A DNA stretch of 10,682 bases, from contig JAEDNB010000064.1 in the NCBI GenBank assembly GCA_016302725.1, positions 1-10,682 on the forward strand, in the 5' to 3' direction. The DNA is from Lentisphaeria bacterium. Its GTDB lineage: Bacteria; Verrucomicrobiota; Lentisphaeria; Oligosphaerales; Oligosphaeraceae. The position numbers and the translations under genes were made by a program. Positions 1 to 6,605 of this stretch are shown piece after piece. Position 1 is the first letter of the stretch; every line of letters begins with the position of its first letter. The notes beneath the pieces were generated by a model. That model was not told the origin of the DNA and did not search any database. It was given only the letters and a program-made list of their open reading frames with translations.

Positions 1-1527
1 GCCGCCTGCGAGGGCGCCATCCTCCTCATCGACGCCTCCCAGGGAGTCCAGGCCCAGACCATCGCCAACTTGAACCTGGCCATCCGCCAGAACCTGGCCA
101 TCATCCCCGTCATCAACAAAATCGACCTGCCCTCCGCCGACATCCCCATGTGCCTGGAGCAACTGGAGGAAATCCTCCAGATCCCCCGGGAAGAGGCGCT
201 CCTGGTCTCCGCCCGGACCGACCAGGGCGTCCAGGAACTGATGGAGGCCGTGGTGGAGCGCATCCCGCCCCCCAAGGGCAATGACGACCGCCTCCAGGCC
301 CTGGTCTTCGACTCCCTCTTCGACGACTACCGGGGGGTGGTCACCTACGTGCGGGTGATGAACGGCACCGTCCGCCCCAGGGATGGCGTCCGCCTCATGT
401 CCACGGAGACGGAGACGGAGGTGAAGGAAGTGGGGTGCTTCACCCCCCATATGAAGGCCCTGGAGAAACTGGGCCCGGGGGATACGGGATACCTCATCAC
501 CACCCTGAAGAGCCCCAAGGACATCCGGGTGGGGGACACGGTGACCCTGGCCGCCCGCCCCGCCCAGGACCCCCTGCCCGGCTTCCAGAAATCGGTCCCC
601 ATGGTCTTCTCCGGAATCTACCCCATCGAGGCCGACCAATACGAACAACTGAAGTTCAACATCGCCAAACTCCAGTTGAACGACCCCGCCTTCCTGGCCA
701 CCCCCGAAAACTCCATCGCCCTGGGGGCCGGCTTCCGGTGCGGATTCCTGGGACTCCTCCACATGGACATCGTCCAGGAACGACTCCGCCGGGACTACGG
801 GATGGACTTGATTCTCACCTATCCCAGCGTGGAATACCATGTCTACCTGAAGAACGGCACCATGGTCAAGGTGGACAACCCCCTCCACATGCCCGAGGCA
901 AACCTGATTGAGCACGCCGAGGAACCCATGATCAAGAGCCAGATCCTGGCCCCCACCAAGTTCATGGGCGCCATCATGAACCTCATCCTGGACAAGCGGG
1001 GGCTCTGCCAGCATACCGAGACCGTGGACGCCAACCACGTCATGCTCACCGCCCGGATGCCCCTCCATGAAATCGTGCTGGACTTCTACGACAAGCTGAA
1101 GACCATCACCAAGGGATACGGCTCCATGGACTACGAGCCGGACGGCTACCAGACCGGCCCCATGGTCAAACTGGAAATCCTGGTGAACGGCGAGCCCGTG
1201 GACGCCTTCGCCTCCATCTGCCACGCGGACCGGGCCGTCGCCCGGGCCCGCACCATCTGCCAGCGGCTGCGGGAGGCCATCCCCCCCCAGCAGTTCAAGG
1301 TGGCCCTCCAGGGCGCCATCGGGGGGCGCATCATCGCCCGGGAGGATGTGCGCCAGTTCCGCAAGGACGTGCTGGCCAAATGCTATGGCGGCGACATCAC
1401 ACGGAAGCGGAAGCTGCTGGAAAAGCAGAAGGAGGGGAAGAAGCGGATGAAGCTGTACGGGAACGTCAACATCCCCCAGGAGGCCTTCATCGCCGTCCTG
1501 CGCAACGACGAGGAAAACCAGAAATAG
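1..1527 (+). CDS. lepA: Elongation factor 4 (LepA), 5'-truncated by window edge
   Basis: Ribosome-associated GTPase EF4, a translation factor that acts on the 70S ribosome and affects initiation and elongation under stress. The reading frame is open from base 1. The first visible residues, AACEGAILLIDASQGVQAQT, match LepA just after the G3 region, so about 95 N-terminal residues (P-loop, switch I, DTPGH) lie outside the window and 508 residues are visible. Seen directly: the G4 motif NKID at bases 115-126, a G5-like SAR, domain II from about base 290, the LepA signature GFRCGFLGLLHMDIVQERL near bases 739-795, and the C-terminal signature LAKCYGGDITRKRKLLEKQK followed by EGKKRMK near bases 1372-1449. 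This tail is specific to LepA and absent from EF-G. It sits 10 bases upstream of lepB, the same pairing as in the E. coli lepA-lepB operon. No frameshift or missing motif is visible. Confidence 0.98.
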   Translation, partial: AACEGAILLIDASQGVQAQTIANLNLAIRQNLAIIPVINKIDLPSADIPMCLEQLEEILQIPREEALLVSARTDQGVQELMEAVVERIPPPKGNDDRLQALVFDSLFDDYRGVVTYVRVMNGTVRPRDGVRLMSTETETEVKEVGCFTPHMKALEKLGPGDTGYLITTLKSPKDIRVGDTVTLAARPAQDPLPGFQKSVPMVFSGIYPIEADQYEQLKFNIAKLQLNDPAFLATPENSIALGAGFRCGFLGLLHMDIVQERLRRDYGMDLILTYPSVEYHVYLKNGTMVKVDNPLHMPEANLIEHAEEPMIKSQILAPTKFMGAIMNLILDKRGLCQHTETVDANHVMLTARMPLHEIVLDFYDKLKTITKGYGSMDYEPDGYQTGPMVKLEILVNGEPVDAFASICHADRAVARARTICQRLREAIPPQQFKVALQGAIGGRIIAREDVRQFRKDVLAKCYGGDITRKRKLLEKQKEGKKRMKLYGNVNIPQEAFIAVLRNDEENQK

Positions 1528-1537
1528 CGCCGCCCCC

Positions 1538-2806
1538 ATGTCTCCGTTCTGGTGCCTCCTCATCGACCTGGCCCTCCTCTGGTTCTTCTTCGGGGAGTGG
1601 CTCCTGGGGCGTCTGCTCCCCGCCCGCCTCCGGCGCAGCCGCGCCCTGCGCCAGGCGGAAAAGGGCCTGGAAGCCCGCCTCCGGCGCAACCGGGACCTGC
1701 TCTCCCCCGGGGAACTCCACCAGGCGGAAGAGTATTTGGCGGGGCTTTCCCGCCTCCGCCGGAAGGGTGACGCCCAGGGGCAGGAGAGGGCCCTGAAGGA
1801 AATGCGCAGCGGGGAACCCCTCCCCTTCCTCCCCTCCCCCTCCGCCCTGGGCTCCAATTTCGAGACCCTCCTGGTCTCCGTGGCGGTCGCCTTCGGCCTC
1901 CGGTGCCTCCTCCTCCAGCCCTTCAAAATCCCCACCGGCTCCATGCAGCCCACCCTCTTCGGCATCCACCCCGTGGCCCTGGCGGACTCGGAGATGCCAG
2001 ACGGACGGCTGGAGGCCCTCTTCGACTACGCCAACTACTCCCGGCGGTATTTCCGGCTGGAAGCCCCGGCGGACGGCGCCCTGGACCTCGCCGGCATCCA
2101 CTCCCTCCCCTCACGCCCCCTCTTCCCCCAAAGCGCACTCCCCTTCCGCGCCAAGGATGGACGCCTCCTCCCCCTGCCCGTCCCCGCCACCGTCACCGAC
2201 ACCCAGCGGCTCATCCCCAGCCTCCGCAACCCCAATCCCCCCGAAACGGGCTTCTTCCCCAACCCCTTCGCCTACCGGAAGGGGGAGACCCTCTTCCAGG
2301 GAGCCATGGAATCCGGAGACCACCTCTTCGTCAACCGACTCAGCCTCTGCCTCCGCAACCCCGCCCGGGGCGACATCATGGTCTTCTCCACGGAAGACCT
2401 CTCCTACCAGGGCCGAAGCCTGGCCGGATTCTTCTACGTCAAGCGCCTGGTGGGCCTGCCGGGAGACACCCTCAAGATCCAGGACCGGGTCCTGATGGTG
2501 CGCCCCCAGGGCGAAAAGGAGTTCCTCCCCCTGGACGGCACCTACTCCCGCCCCTTCGGGCGGATCCAGTCCCGCCAGGGAGGCTACGCGGGCCACGCGG
2601 CCCTGGACGGGGCCGCCTTCCTCGCCCGGGAAGGGGAGGAATACACCGTCCCCCAGGAGATGTATTTCCTCATGGGGGACAACACGGACAACAGCCTGGA
2701 CTGCCGCTTCTTCGGCCCGGTCTCCCGGCGCCGCCTGGTGGGGAGGCCCTGCCTGGTCTGGTGGCCCTTCTCCCCCCGCTTCGGCTTCCGCTTCGACGCC
2801 CGTTGA
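1538..2806 (+). CDS. lepB: Signal peptidase I (LepB) with large insertion
   Basis: Inner-membrane serine protease that removes signal peptides from exported proteins. Residues 1-27 form a hydrophobic first segment, 28-105 a charged cytoplasmic loop rich in Arg and Glu, and 108-127 a second membrane segment. The catalytic serine is S135 in KIPTGSMQPTL, and the general-base lysine is K302 in YVKRLVGLPGD. The late conserved box is GDNTDNSLDCRFFG at 380-393. The Ser/Lys dyad is therefore complete. At 422 residues it is longer than E. coli LepB (324). Most of the excess lies between the Ser box and the next box, SGDHLFVNR (259-267): about 125 residues separate S135 from G260, against under 10 in E. 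coli. I recall similar long insertions in PVC-group enzymes but cannot verify this here. ATG 1538 starts 10 bases after lepA and has no clear Shine-Dalgarno, suggesting translational coupling. Confidence 0.96.
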   Translation: MSPFWCLLIDLALLWFFFGEWLLGRLLPARLRRSRALRQAEKGLEARLRRNRDLLSPGELHQAEEYLAGLSRLRRKGDAQGQERALKEMRSGEPLPFLPSPSALGSNFETLLVSVAVAFGLRCLLLQPFKIPTGSMQPTLFGIHPVALADSEMPDGRLEALFDYANYSRRYFRLEAPADGALDLAGIHSLPSRPLFPQSALPFRAKDGRLLPLPVPATVTDTQRLIPSLRNPNPPETGFFPNPFAYRKGETLFQGAMESGDHLFVNRLSLCLRNPARGDIMVFSTEDLSYQGRSLAGFFYVKRLVGLPGDTLKIQDRVLMVRPQGEKEFLPLDGTYSRPFGRIQSRQGGYAGHAALDGAAFLAREGEEYTVPQEMYFLMGDNTDNSLDCRFFGPVSRRRLVGRPCLVWWPFSPRFGFRFDAR

Positions 2807-2845
2807 GGCGCCCCCACCACCGCACCGCCCCACAGGATACCCACC

Positions 2846-3568
2846 ATGGAAAAAGCATACATCGTCAAACTGGAGAACGGCGAACAGATGGGACCGCTGG
2901 ACGAGGAGGCGCTGAAGCGCCTGGCCCAGGCGGGGAGCATCCCGGAAAACGCCGAAATCCGCAGCACCATGCTGGCCATCTGGGAGAAGGCCAAGAACAC
3001 CGACTGCCTGAAGAAAATCTACCGGGCCCAGATGCTGAAGCGGGCCGAGGCCTATGCCAACGACCCCAAGGCCCAGTTGATGGCCCGCCTGGAAATGCGC
3101 GGAGACTACGATCCCCTGGCCACCGCCCTCTCCCAGGAGGGCATCACCTACCAGGACGCCGGCTTCCTCTCCCGCTTCGTGGCCGGCCTCATGGACCTGG
3201 CCATCCTGGCCGCCGCCGCCCTCCTGCTCCTCTTCCTGGCCTGGAGCCTGATGCGGGGAGGCCTCCTCTCCCCCAACGGCGCCCTCTGCCTCTTCGCCCT
3301 CCTCACCTGGACGGTGGCCGCCACCTACTACATGGCCTTCCTCTGCCTGCGGGGGCAGACCATCGGGCAGCGCTTCTGGGGCCTGGTGGTCGTCACCCAG
3401 GACCTGCGGAGGGTCTATCCCATCAAGGGGCTCCTCTTCTTCTTCCTCCTGGTGGCGCTGGGGCCCCTCTCCCCCCTGACCTGGCTCCTCACCGGATGCC
3501 GATGCACCCTCCAGGAACTGGTGCCGGCACTCCGGGTGCGCCACATCACCGTCACCCGGAAGGGCTGA
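2846..3568 (+). CDS. RDD family membrane protein with N-terminal GYF_2-like domain
   Basis: A 240-residue membrane protein of unknown substrate. Residues 4-50 resemble the GYF_2 (DUF4339) module: an aromatic and basic start, GPLDEEALKRLAQAGSIPE, then an IWEKAK tail. Such modules are thought to mediate protein contacts on the cytoplasmic side. Residues 105-240 look like an RDD domain: SRFVAGLMD carries the Arg (R110) and first Asp (D117), and GQTIGQRFWGLVVV at 170-183 matches the usual G-T-x-G-x-R-x-x-G-x-x-V motif. Hydrophobic segments lie at about 112-135, 146-168 and 195-216. The last conserved Asp, usually in a D-x-x-x-G-T context, appears as Glu (E224 in TLQELVPALRV). An AGGAT sequence at 2834-2838, 7 bases before ATG, supports the start. 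It lies 39 bases after lepB and 13 before the LptG-like gene, so a cell-envelope role is likely by context only. Confidence 0.85.
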   Translation: MEKAYIVKLENGEQMGPLDEEALKRLAQAGSIPENAEIRSTMLAIWEKAKNTDCLKKIYRAQMLKRAEAYANDPKAQLMARLEMRGDYDPLATALSQEGITYQDAGFLSRFVAGLMDLAILAAAALLLLFLAWSLMRGGLLSPNGALCLFALLTWTVAATYYMAFLCLRGQTIGQRFWGLVVVTQDLRRVYPIKGLLFFFLLVALGPLSPLTWLLTGCRCTLQELVPALRVRHITVTRKG

Positions 3569-3581
3569 TCCGGCAAAGGCC

Positions 3582-4790
3582 ATGCCCCCCGCGACACCCC
3601 ACCTCCCCCACGCCACAGGCTCCCCCAGGCGACGCCCCTCGCCTCTCCTCAGCCTCCATTTCCTGCGGGAGTTCGCGGTGCCCCTGGCCGGCTCCCTGGC
3701 CGCCTTCCTGGCCATCAGCCTCCTCCTGGCCGTCTTCGACGACCTGCCGGATTTCAGCGGAGTGGACATCCCCCCCGCCATGACCACCCTCTATTTCCTG
3801 GCCAGGATCCCCGACTACCTCCTGACGGTCGTCCCCATCTCCGCCCTGCTGGCCGCCAGCCTCATGACCATCGTCCTGGGGAAAAACCAGGAACTGACCG
3901 CCGTGCGCTCCGCCGGGCTCTCCCTCCTGGCCACCGCCGCCCCCGTCTGGCTCCTCTCCCTGGCCCTCTGCGGCGCCATGCTCCTCCTGGGGGAATGCGT
4001 CATCCCCCGCAGCACCCGCTACGTGGAAATGGTCAAGGTGGACTACCTGGACAATCCGGCCCGGAAGCGGGGGGGCGCCAAGCCCGCCCAAGCCCCCCCC
4101 GCCGCCCAGGGCACCCCCCTGGCCTACTACAACCCCCGGAAGGGACAGGAGTGGTTCTTCGCCGATTTCCGGGCGGAGGGGCCCTGCCGGGGCATCAGCG
4201 TCACCCTCCAGGACCAGGAGGGGCGCCCCGCCCGCACTCTCACCGCCGCCTCCGGGGAATACCTGCCCGGGGAAAGGCGATGGCGCTTCCACCAGGCCAG
4301 CCTGACGGAATACGACTATTCCCAGGGGGGGCTCCCCCTGGCAAGCCCCCCACGGCTCCACCCCGAATACCCCCTCCCCGGCTCCCCCCAGGCCAGCCTC
4401 TACCGGGAATCCCCCAGGGACATCCAAATCCAGGCCACCCCCCTGGAACGCGCCCCCATCCGGGACCTCCTCCGAAAGGTGCGAAGGAAAATCCTCCTCT
4501 CCCCCCAGGAAATGAAGCTGGCCAAATCCCTCCTGGCCTACCGGATGGCCACCCCCCTGGGCACCCTGGTGGCCGTCCTCCTGGGCTTCGCCCTGACCCT
4601 CCCCCGGGGGCGCACCAGCCCCGTCCGGGGCTTCGTCGCCGCCGTGGCCCTCTTCGTCCTCTACACCCTTTGCTCCCACCTTTTCCTGATCCTGGGCAAG
4701 AACGGGCATCTCTGGTGGCCCCTGGCGGGCGCCCTGCCCACCCTGGCCGCCCTGGCGGGCGCCCTCTTCCTTGCCTGGAAACGACAGTAA
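3582..4790 (+). CDS. LptF/LptG-family LPS export permease (LptG-like)
   Basis: Inner-membrane permease of the YjgP/YjgQ family. LptF and LptG with the ATPase LptB extract lipopolysaccharide from the inner membrane and pass it to the periplasmic Lpt bridge. The 402 residues show the family layout: membrane segments at about 31-52, 76-99 and 113-137, a largely polar periplasmic region at about 140-315, then three more segments at about 320-340, 349-371 and 378-398. The cytoplasmic segment GKNQELTAVRSAGLS at 100-114 matches the family's LptB-coupling region. GISVTLQDQEGRPARTLTAA and the later RRWRF resemble LptG more than LptF. The N-terminus has about 20 extra Pro/Arg-rich residues before the first helix, but no later in-frame start was found. 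An AAAGG lies only 2 bases from ATG, so the ribosome-binding site is poor. The partner permease is not adjacent in this window. The symbol is left blank because LptF and LptG cannot be separated with certainty. Confidence 0.9.
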   Translation: MPPATPHLPHATGSPRRRPSPLLSLHFLREFAVPLAGSLAAFLAISLLLAVFDDLPDFSGVDIPPAMTTLYFLARIPDYLLTVVPISALLAASLMTIVLGKNQELTAVRSAGLSLLATAAPVWLLSLALCGAMLLLGECVIPRSTRYVEMVKVDYLDNPARKRGGAKPAQAPPAAQGTPLAYYNPRKGQEWFFADFRAEGPCRGISVTLQDQEGRPARTLTAASGEYLPGERRWRFHQASLTEYDYSQGGLPLASPPRLHPEYPLPGSPQASLYRESPRDIQIQATPLERAPIRDLLRKVRRKILLSPQEMKLAKSLLAYRMATPLGTLVAVLLGFALTLPRGRTSPVRGFVAAVALFVLYTLCSHLFLILGKNGHLWWPLAGALPTLAALAGALFLAWKRQ

Positions 4791-4796
4791 TCCCCC

Positions 4797-5603
4797 ATGG
4801 AATCCTTCCTCAAACTCCAACTTCTCGCCATCGTCCAGGGACTCACGGAGTTCCTCCCCGTCTCCTCCAGCGGGCACCTGGCACTCCTGAAGCACTGGCT
4901 GGGAGTGGAAGGCGGGGAGGGCCCCGTGCTGGAACTGCTCCTCCACGGGGGGACCCTCCTGGCCATCCTCGCCTTCTACCGGAAACGCCTCCTGGACCTC
5001 CTTGCCGGGCTCCTCCGCCGGGAGAAGGAGACCTGGCACTACGCCGCCATGGTCGTCCTCTGCTGCGTCCCCGCCGGACTCCTCTACCTGGCCGCCCATG
5101 ATTTCCTGGAGCAGGCCTTCCAGAGCCCCAGGGCCATCGGCGCTTTCCTCGTCCTCACCAGCGCCATCCTCTTCAGCCTGAAAAAACTCCCCGACGCCCC
5201 CCCCGGGGGAACGACGGAGGAGGGAACAGCGGCGCCGGGATGGCGGCAGGCCCTGGGCATCGGATTCGCCCAGGCCATGGCCATCCTCCCCGGCGTCAGC
5301 CGCTCCGGCTCCACCTACACCGCCGCACGCTGGCTCAAAGTCCCCGGAAAGGAGGCCTTCGACTTCTCCTTCCTGGTCTCCGTCCCCCTTATCCTCGGCT
5401 CCATCCTCCTGAAAGCCAAAGAGCTGCACTCCATGGCCACCCAGGGCGAAAACGCCCTCTCCCTCGCCTGCGCCACCCTCCTGGCAGCCCTGGTGGGCTA
5501 CGTCGCCCTGGCCGCCCTGGCCAAACTCCATTTCCGCGGGAAAATCTGGCTCTTCGCCCCCTACTGCCTCGCCCTGGGACTCCTCGCCCTCCTCCTCGCC
5601 TGA
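4797..5603 (+). CDS. uppP: Undecaprenyl-diphosphate phosphatase (UppP/BacA)
   Basis: Integral membrane enzyme that dephosphorylates undecaprenyl diphosphate to the monophosphate, recycling the lipid carrier for peptidoglycan and O-antigen synthesis. Overproduction confers bacitracin tolerance in known cases. The 268 residues are close to the usual length of about 270. Both signature motifs are present: QGLTEFLPVSSSGH at 14-27, with the (E/Q)xxxE pair Q14/E18 and H27, and LPGVSRSGSTYTAARWL at 164-180, with the catalytic arginine R169. Several hydrophobic helices follow in the expected order, with a short Pro/Gly/Glu-rich insert at about 132-148. ATG 4797 follows the LptG-like stop by 6 bases with no clear Shine-Dalgarno, so coupling is probable. 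It is the last gene of the envelope block; the next 210 bases are non-coding. A run of eight C at 5197-5204 sits inside the gene. Confidence 0.97.
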   Translation: MESFLKLQLLAIVQGLTEFLPVSSSGHLALLKHWLGVEGGEGPVLELLLHGGTLLAILAFYRKRLLDLLAGLLRREKETWHYAAMVVLCCVPAGLLYLAAHDFLEQAFQSPRAIGAFLVLTSAILFSLKKLPDAPPGGTTEEGTAAPGWRQALGIGFAQAMAILPGVSRSGSTYTAARWLKVPGKEAFDFSFLVSVPLILGSILLKAKELHSMATQGENALSLACATLLAALVGYVALAALAKLHFRGKIWLFAPYCLALGLLALLLA

Positions 5604-5656
5604 ATCCGACACTTTCCCAAATATCCCAACGGAACACCCCACATCCCTGCAACTCG

Positions 5657-5665
5657 TGCTATATT
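5657..5665 (+). promoter_or_regulatory. Candidate extended -10 element upstream of rplY
   Basis: TGCTATATT at 5657-5665 fits an extended -10 (TG-N-TATATT). It sits in the only clearly AT-richer gap between the envelope block and the rplY cluster. No convincing -35 hexamer lies about 17 bases upstream, which extended -10 promoters can tolerate. It would place transcription start about 140 bases before the rplY ATG. This is a motif match only. Confidence 0.25.
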
Positions 5666-5714
5666 ACGCAATTCGCCGCCCATCCCATGAAACCATCTCT
5701 GCGGCAAGGGTGTA

Positions 5715-5729
5715 TGTTATTGCATAACA
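5715..5729. repeat. Perfect 6-3-6 inverted repeat upstream of rplY
   Basis: TGTTAT-TGC-ATAACA is a perfect dyad with 6-base arms and a 3-base centre, about 85 bases before the rplY start. A second ATTGCA follows at 5731-5736, repeating the ATTGCA inside the dyad at 5719-5724. The AT-rich, symmetric form suits a dimeric regulator's operator better than a terminator, as the stem is short and weak and no T-run follows. No regulator can be named from the sequence. Confidence 0.45.
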
Positions 5730-5813
5730 AATTGCAAGCCAACCCAATACACCAAAATCCCCTTTCTTCGCCTTCTTTCACTCCACGTAACCCAACTGGA
5801 AAACAAGCCTGAC

Positions 5814-6431
5814 ATGAGCAACACTATCTCTCTGACCGCCGCCAAGCGGGAAACCATCGGAACCAGCGCCTCCCGCCGCCTCCGCGCCCAGGGAATCATC
5901 CCCGCCGTCATCTACTCCGCCAACCAGGAGAACGTCAACCTCCAGTTGACCCTGGACCAGGTGCTGAAGGTGGAGCACCACGCCGGCCTGGTCTCCTTGA
6001 ACATCCAGGGAATCGGCGTGAAGAACGCAATCGTAAAGGAAGTCCAGCGCAAGGCCATCAACGACGCCCTTCTCTCCGTGGACTTCCAGGAGGTCAAGGC
6101 GGGCGAAAAGGTGAACGTGGTGGTTCCCGTGGAGCCCAAGGGCGAGCCCGATGGGCTGCGGGCCGGAGGCCAGTTGGAGCAGGTCATCCACGAACTGGAG
6201 CTCCAGGTCTCCCCCGCGGAGATTCCCGAGGTCATCCTGGTGGACGTGAGCGCCCTCCAGCTGGACCAGGAAATCACCGTGGCCGACCTGCCGCTGCCCG
6301 GCGACGCCAAGGTCATCGGGGACACCGACCAGATTGTCTTCCAGGTGCGGATGCCCCACGTGAAGCTGGAGGAGCCCGAGGCCGCCCCCGCCGAGGAGGC
6401 CGCCCCCGCCGACGCCAAGGAGTCCAAGTAA
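5814..6431 (+). CDS. rplY: 50S ribosomal protein bL25 (CTC/TL5 form)
   Basis: 5S rRNA-binding protein of the large ribosomal subunit, in the long general-stress (CTC/TL5) form. Residues 1-90 are the L25 beta-barrel domain: ISLTAAKRETIGTSASRRLR is the typical opening, followed by AQGIIPAVIYS. Residues about 95-185 are the TL5 C-terminal domain (VVVPVEPKGEPDGLRAGGQL, then VDVSALQLDQEITVADLPLP). Residues 186-205 form a low-complexity Ala/Pro/Glu/Lys tail. The length of 205 fits the two-domain family and not the roughly 95-residue E. coli form. ATG 5814 has a weak GGAAAA at 5798-5803, 10 bases upstream. It is followed by pth after 174 bases; rplY-pth adjacency is common in bacteria and supports both calls. 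It is the first gene of the ribosomal cluster and has the best local promoter candidates upstream. Confidence 0.97.
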   Translation: MSNTISLTAAKRETIGTSASRRLRAQGIIPAVIYSANQENVNLQLTLDQVLKVEHHAGLVSLNIQGIGVKNAIVKEVQRKAINDALLSVDFQEVKAGEKVNVVVPVEPKGEPDGLRAGGQLEQVIHELELQVSPAEIPEVILVDVSALQLDQEITVADLPLPGDAKVIGDTDQIVFQVRMPHVKLEEPEAAPAEEAAPADAKESK

Positions 6432-6453
6432 CCTTCTTCTTCCCCCTTTTCCT

Positions 6454-6478
6454 CCTCCCCCGTGGCAAACGGGGGAGG
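6454..6478 (+). other. Strong GC hairpin in the rplY-pth gap
   Basis: CCTCCCCCGT at 6454-6463 and ACGGGGGAGG at 6469-6478 are perfect 10-base complementary arms around a GGCAA loop. No T-run follows, so it is not a standard Rho-independent terminator. It could be a processing or pausing site, an mRNA-stabilising end for rplY, or an attenuator upstream of pth. Confidence 0.5.
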
Positions 6479-6605
6479 CAGGGAACGCGCAAAGGCGCCC
6501 TTTCCCGCCGACGCCCCTTTCCCGGGGCCACGCAGCGGCGAGGCGCCCCCCGCTTCCCCCGCCCATTGCCGGAGGCCTCCTCCCCAGGAAGGCGGGGTGA
6601 ACAAG

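Noticed and set aside
1903..3783. A 626-codon + strand open frame in another frame of lepB and the RDD gene
   Set aside because: The product is Pro/Arg/Gly/His low-complexity, typical of an out-of-frame reading of GC-rich genes.
2111..3787. A 558-codon - strand open frame antisense to lepB and the RDD gene
   Set aside because: Same composition artefact; no motif, and it covers conserved genes on the other strand.
5197..5204. C8 tract in uppP as a phase-variation switch
   Set aside because: Equally long C-runs occur in lepA and the LptG-like gene, so base composition explains it; no contingency-gene context.
3552..5642. A 696-codon open frame on the - strand antisense to the LptG-like gene and uppP
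   Set aside because: The translation is low-complexity Gly/Glu/Ala/Gln and the + strand carries two genes with clear family motifs. The frame is open because the C-rich coding strand lacks antisense stops.
6462..6605. In-frame upstream extension of pth from GTG 6462
   Set aside because: The 48 added residues are low-complexity, lie over a strong hairpin, and Pth family similarity starts at 6606.
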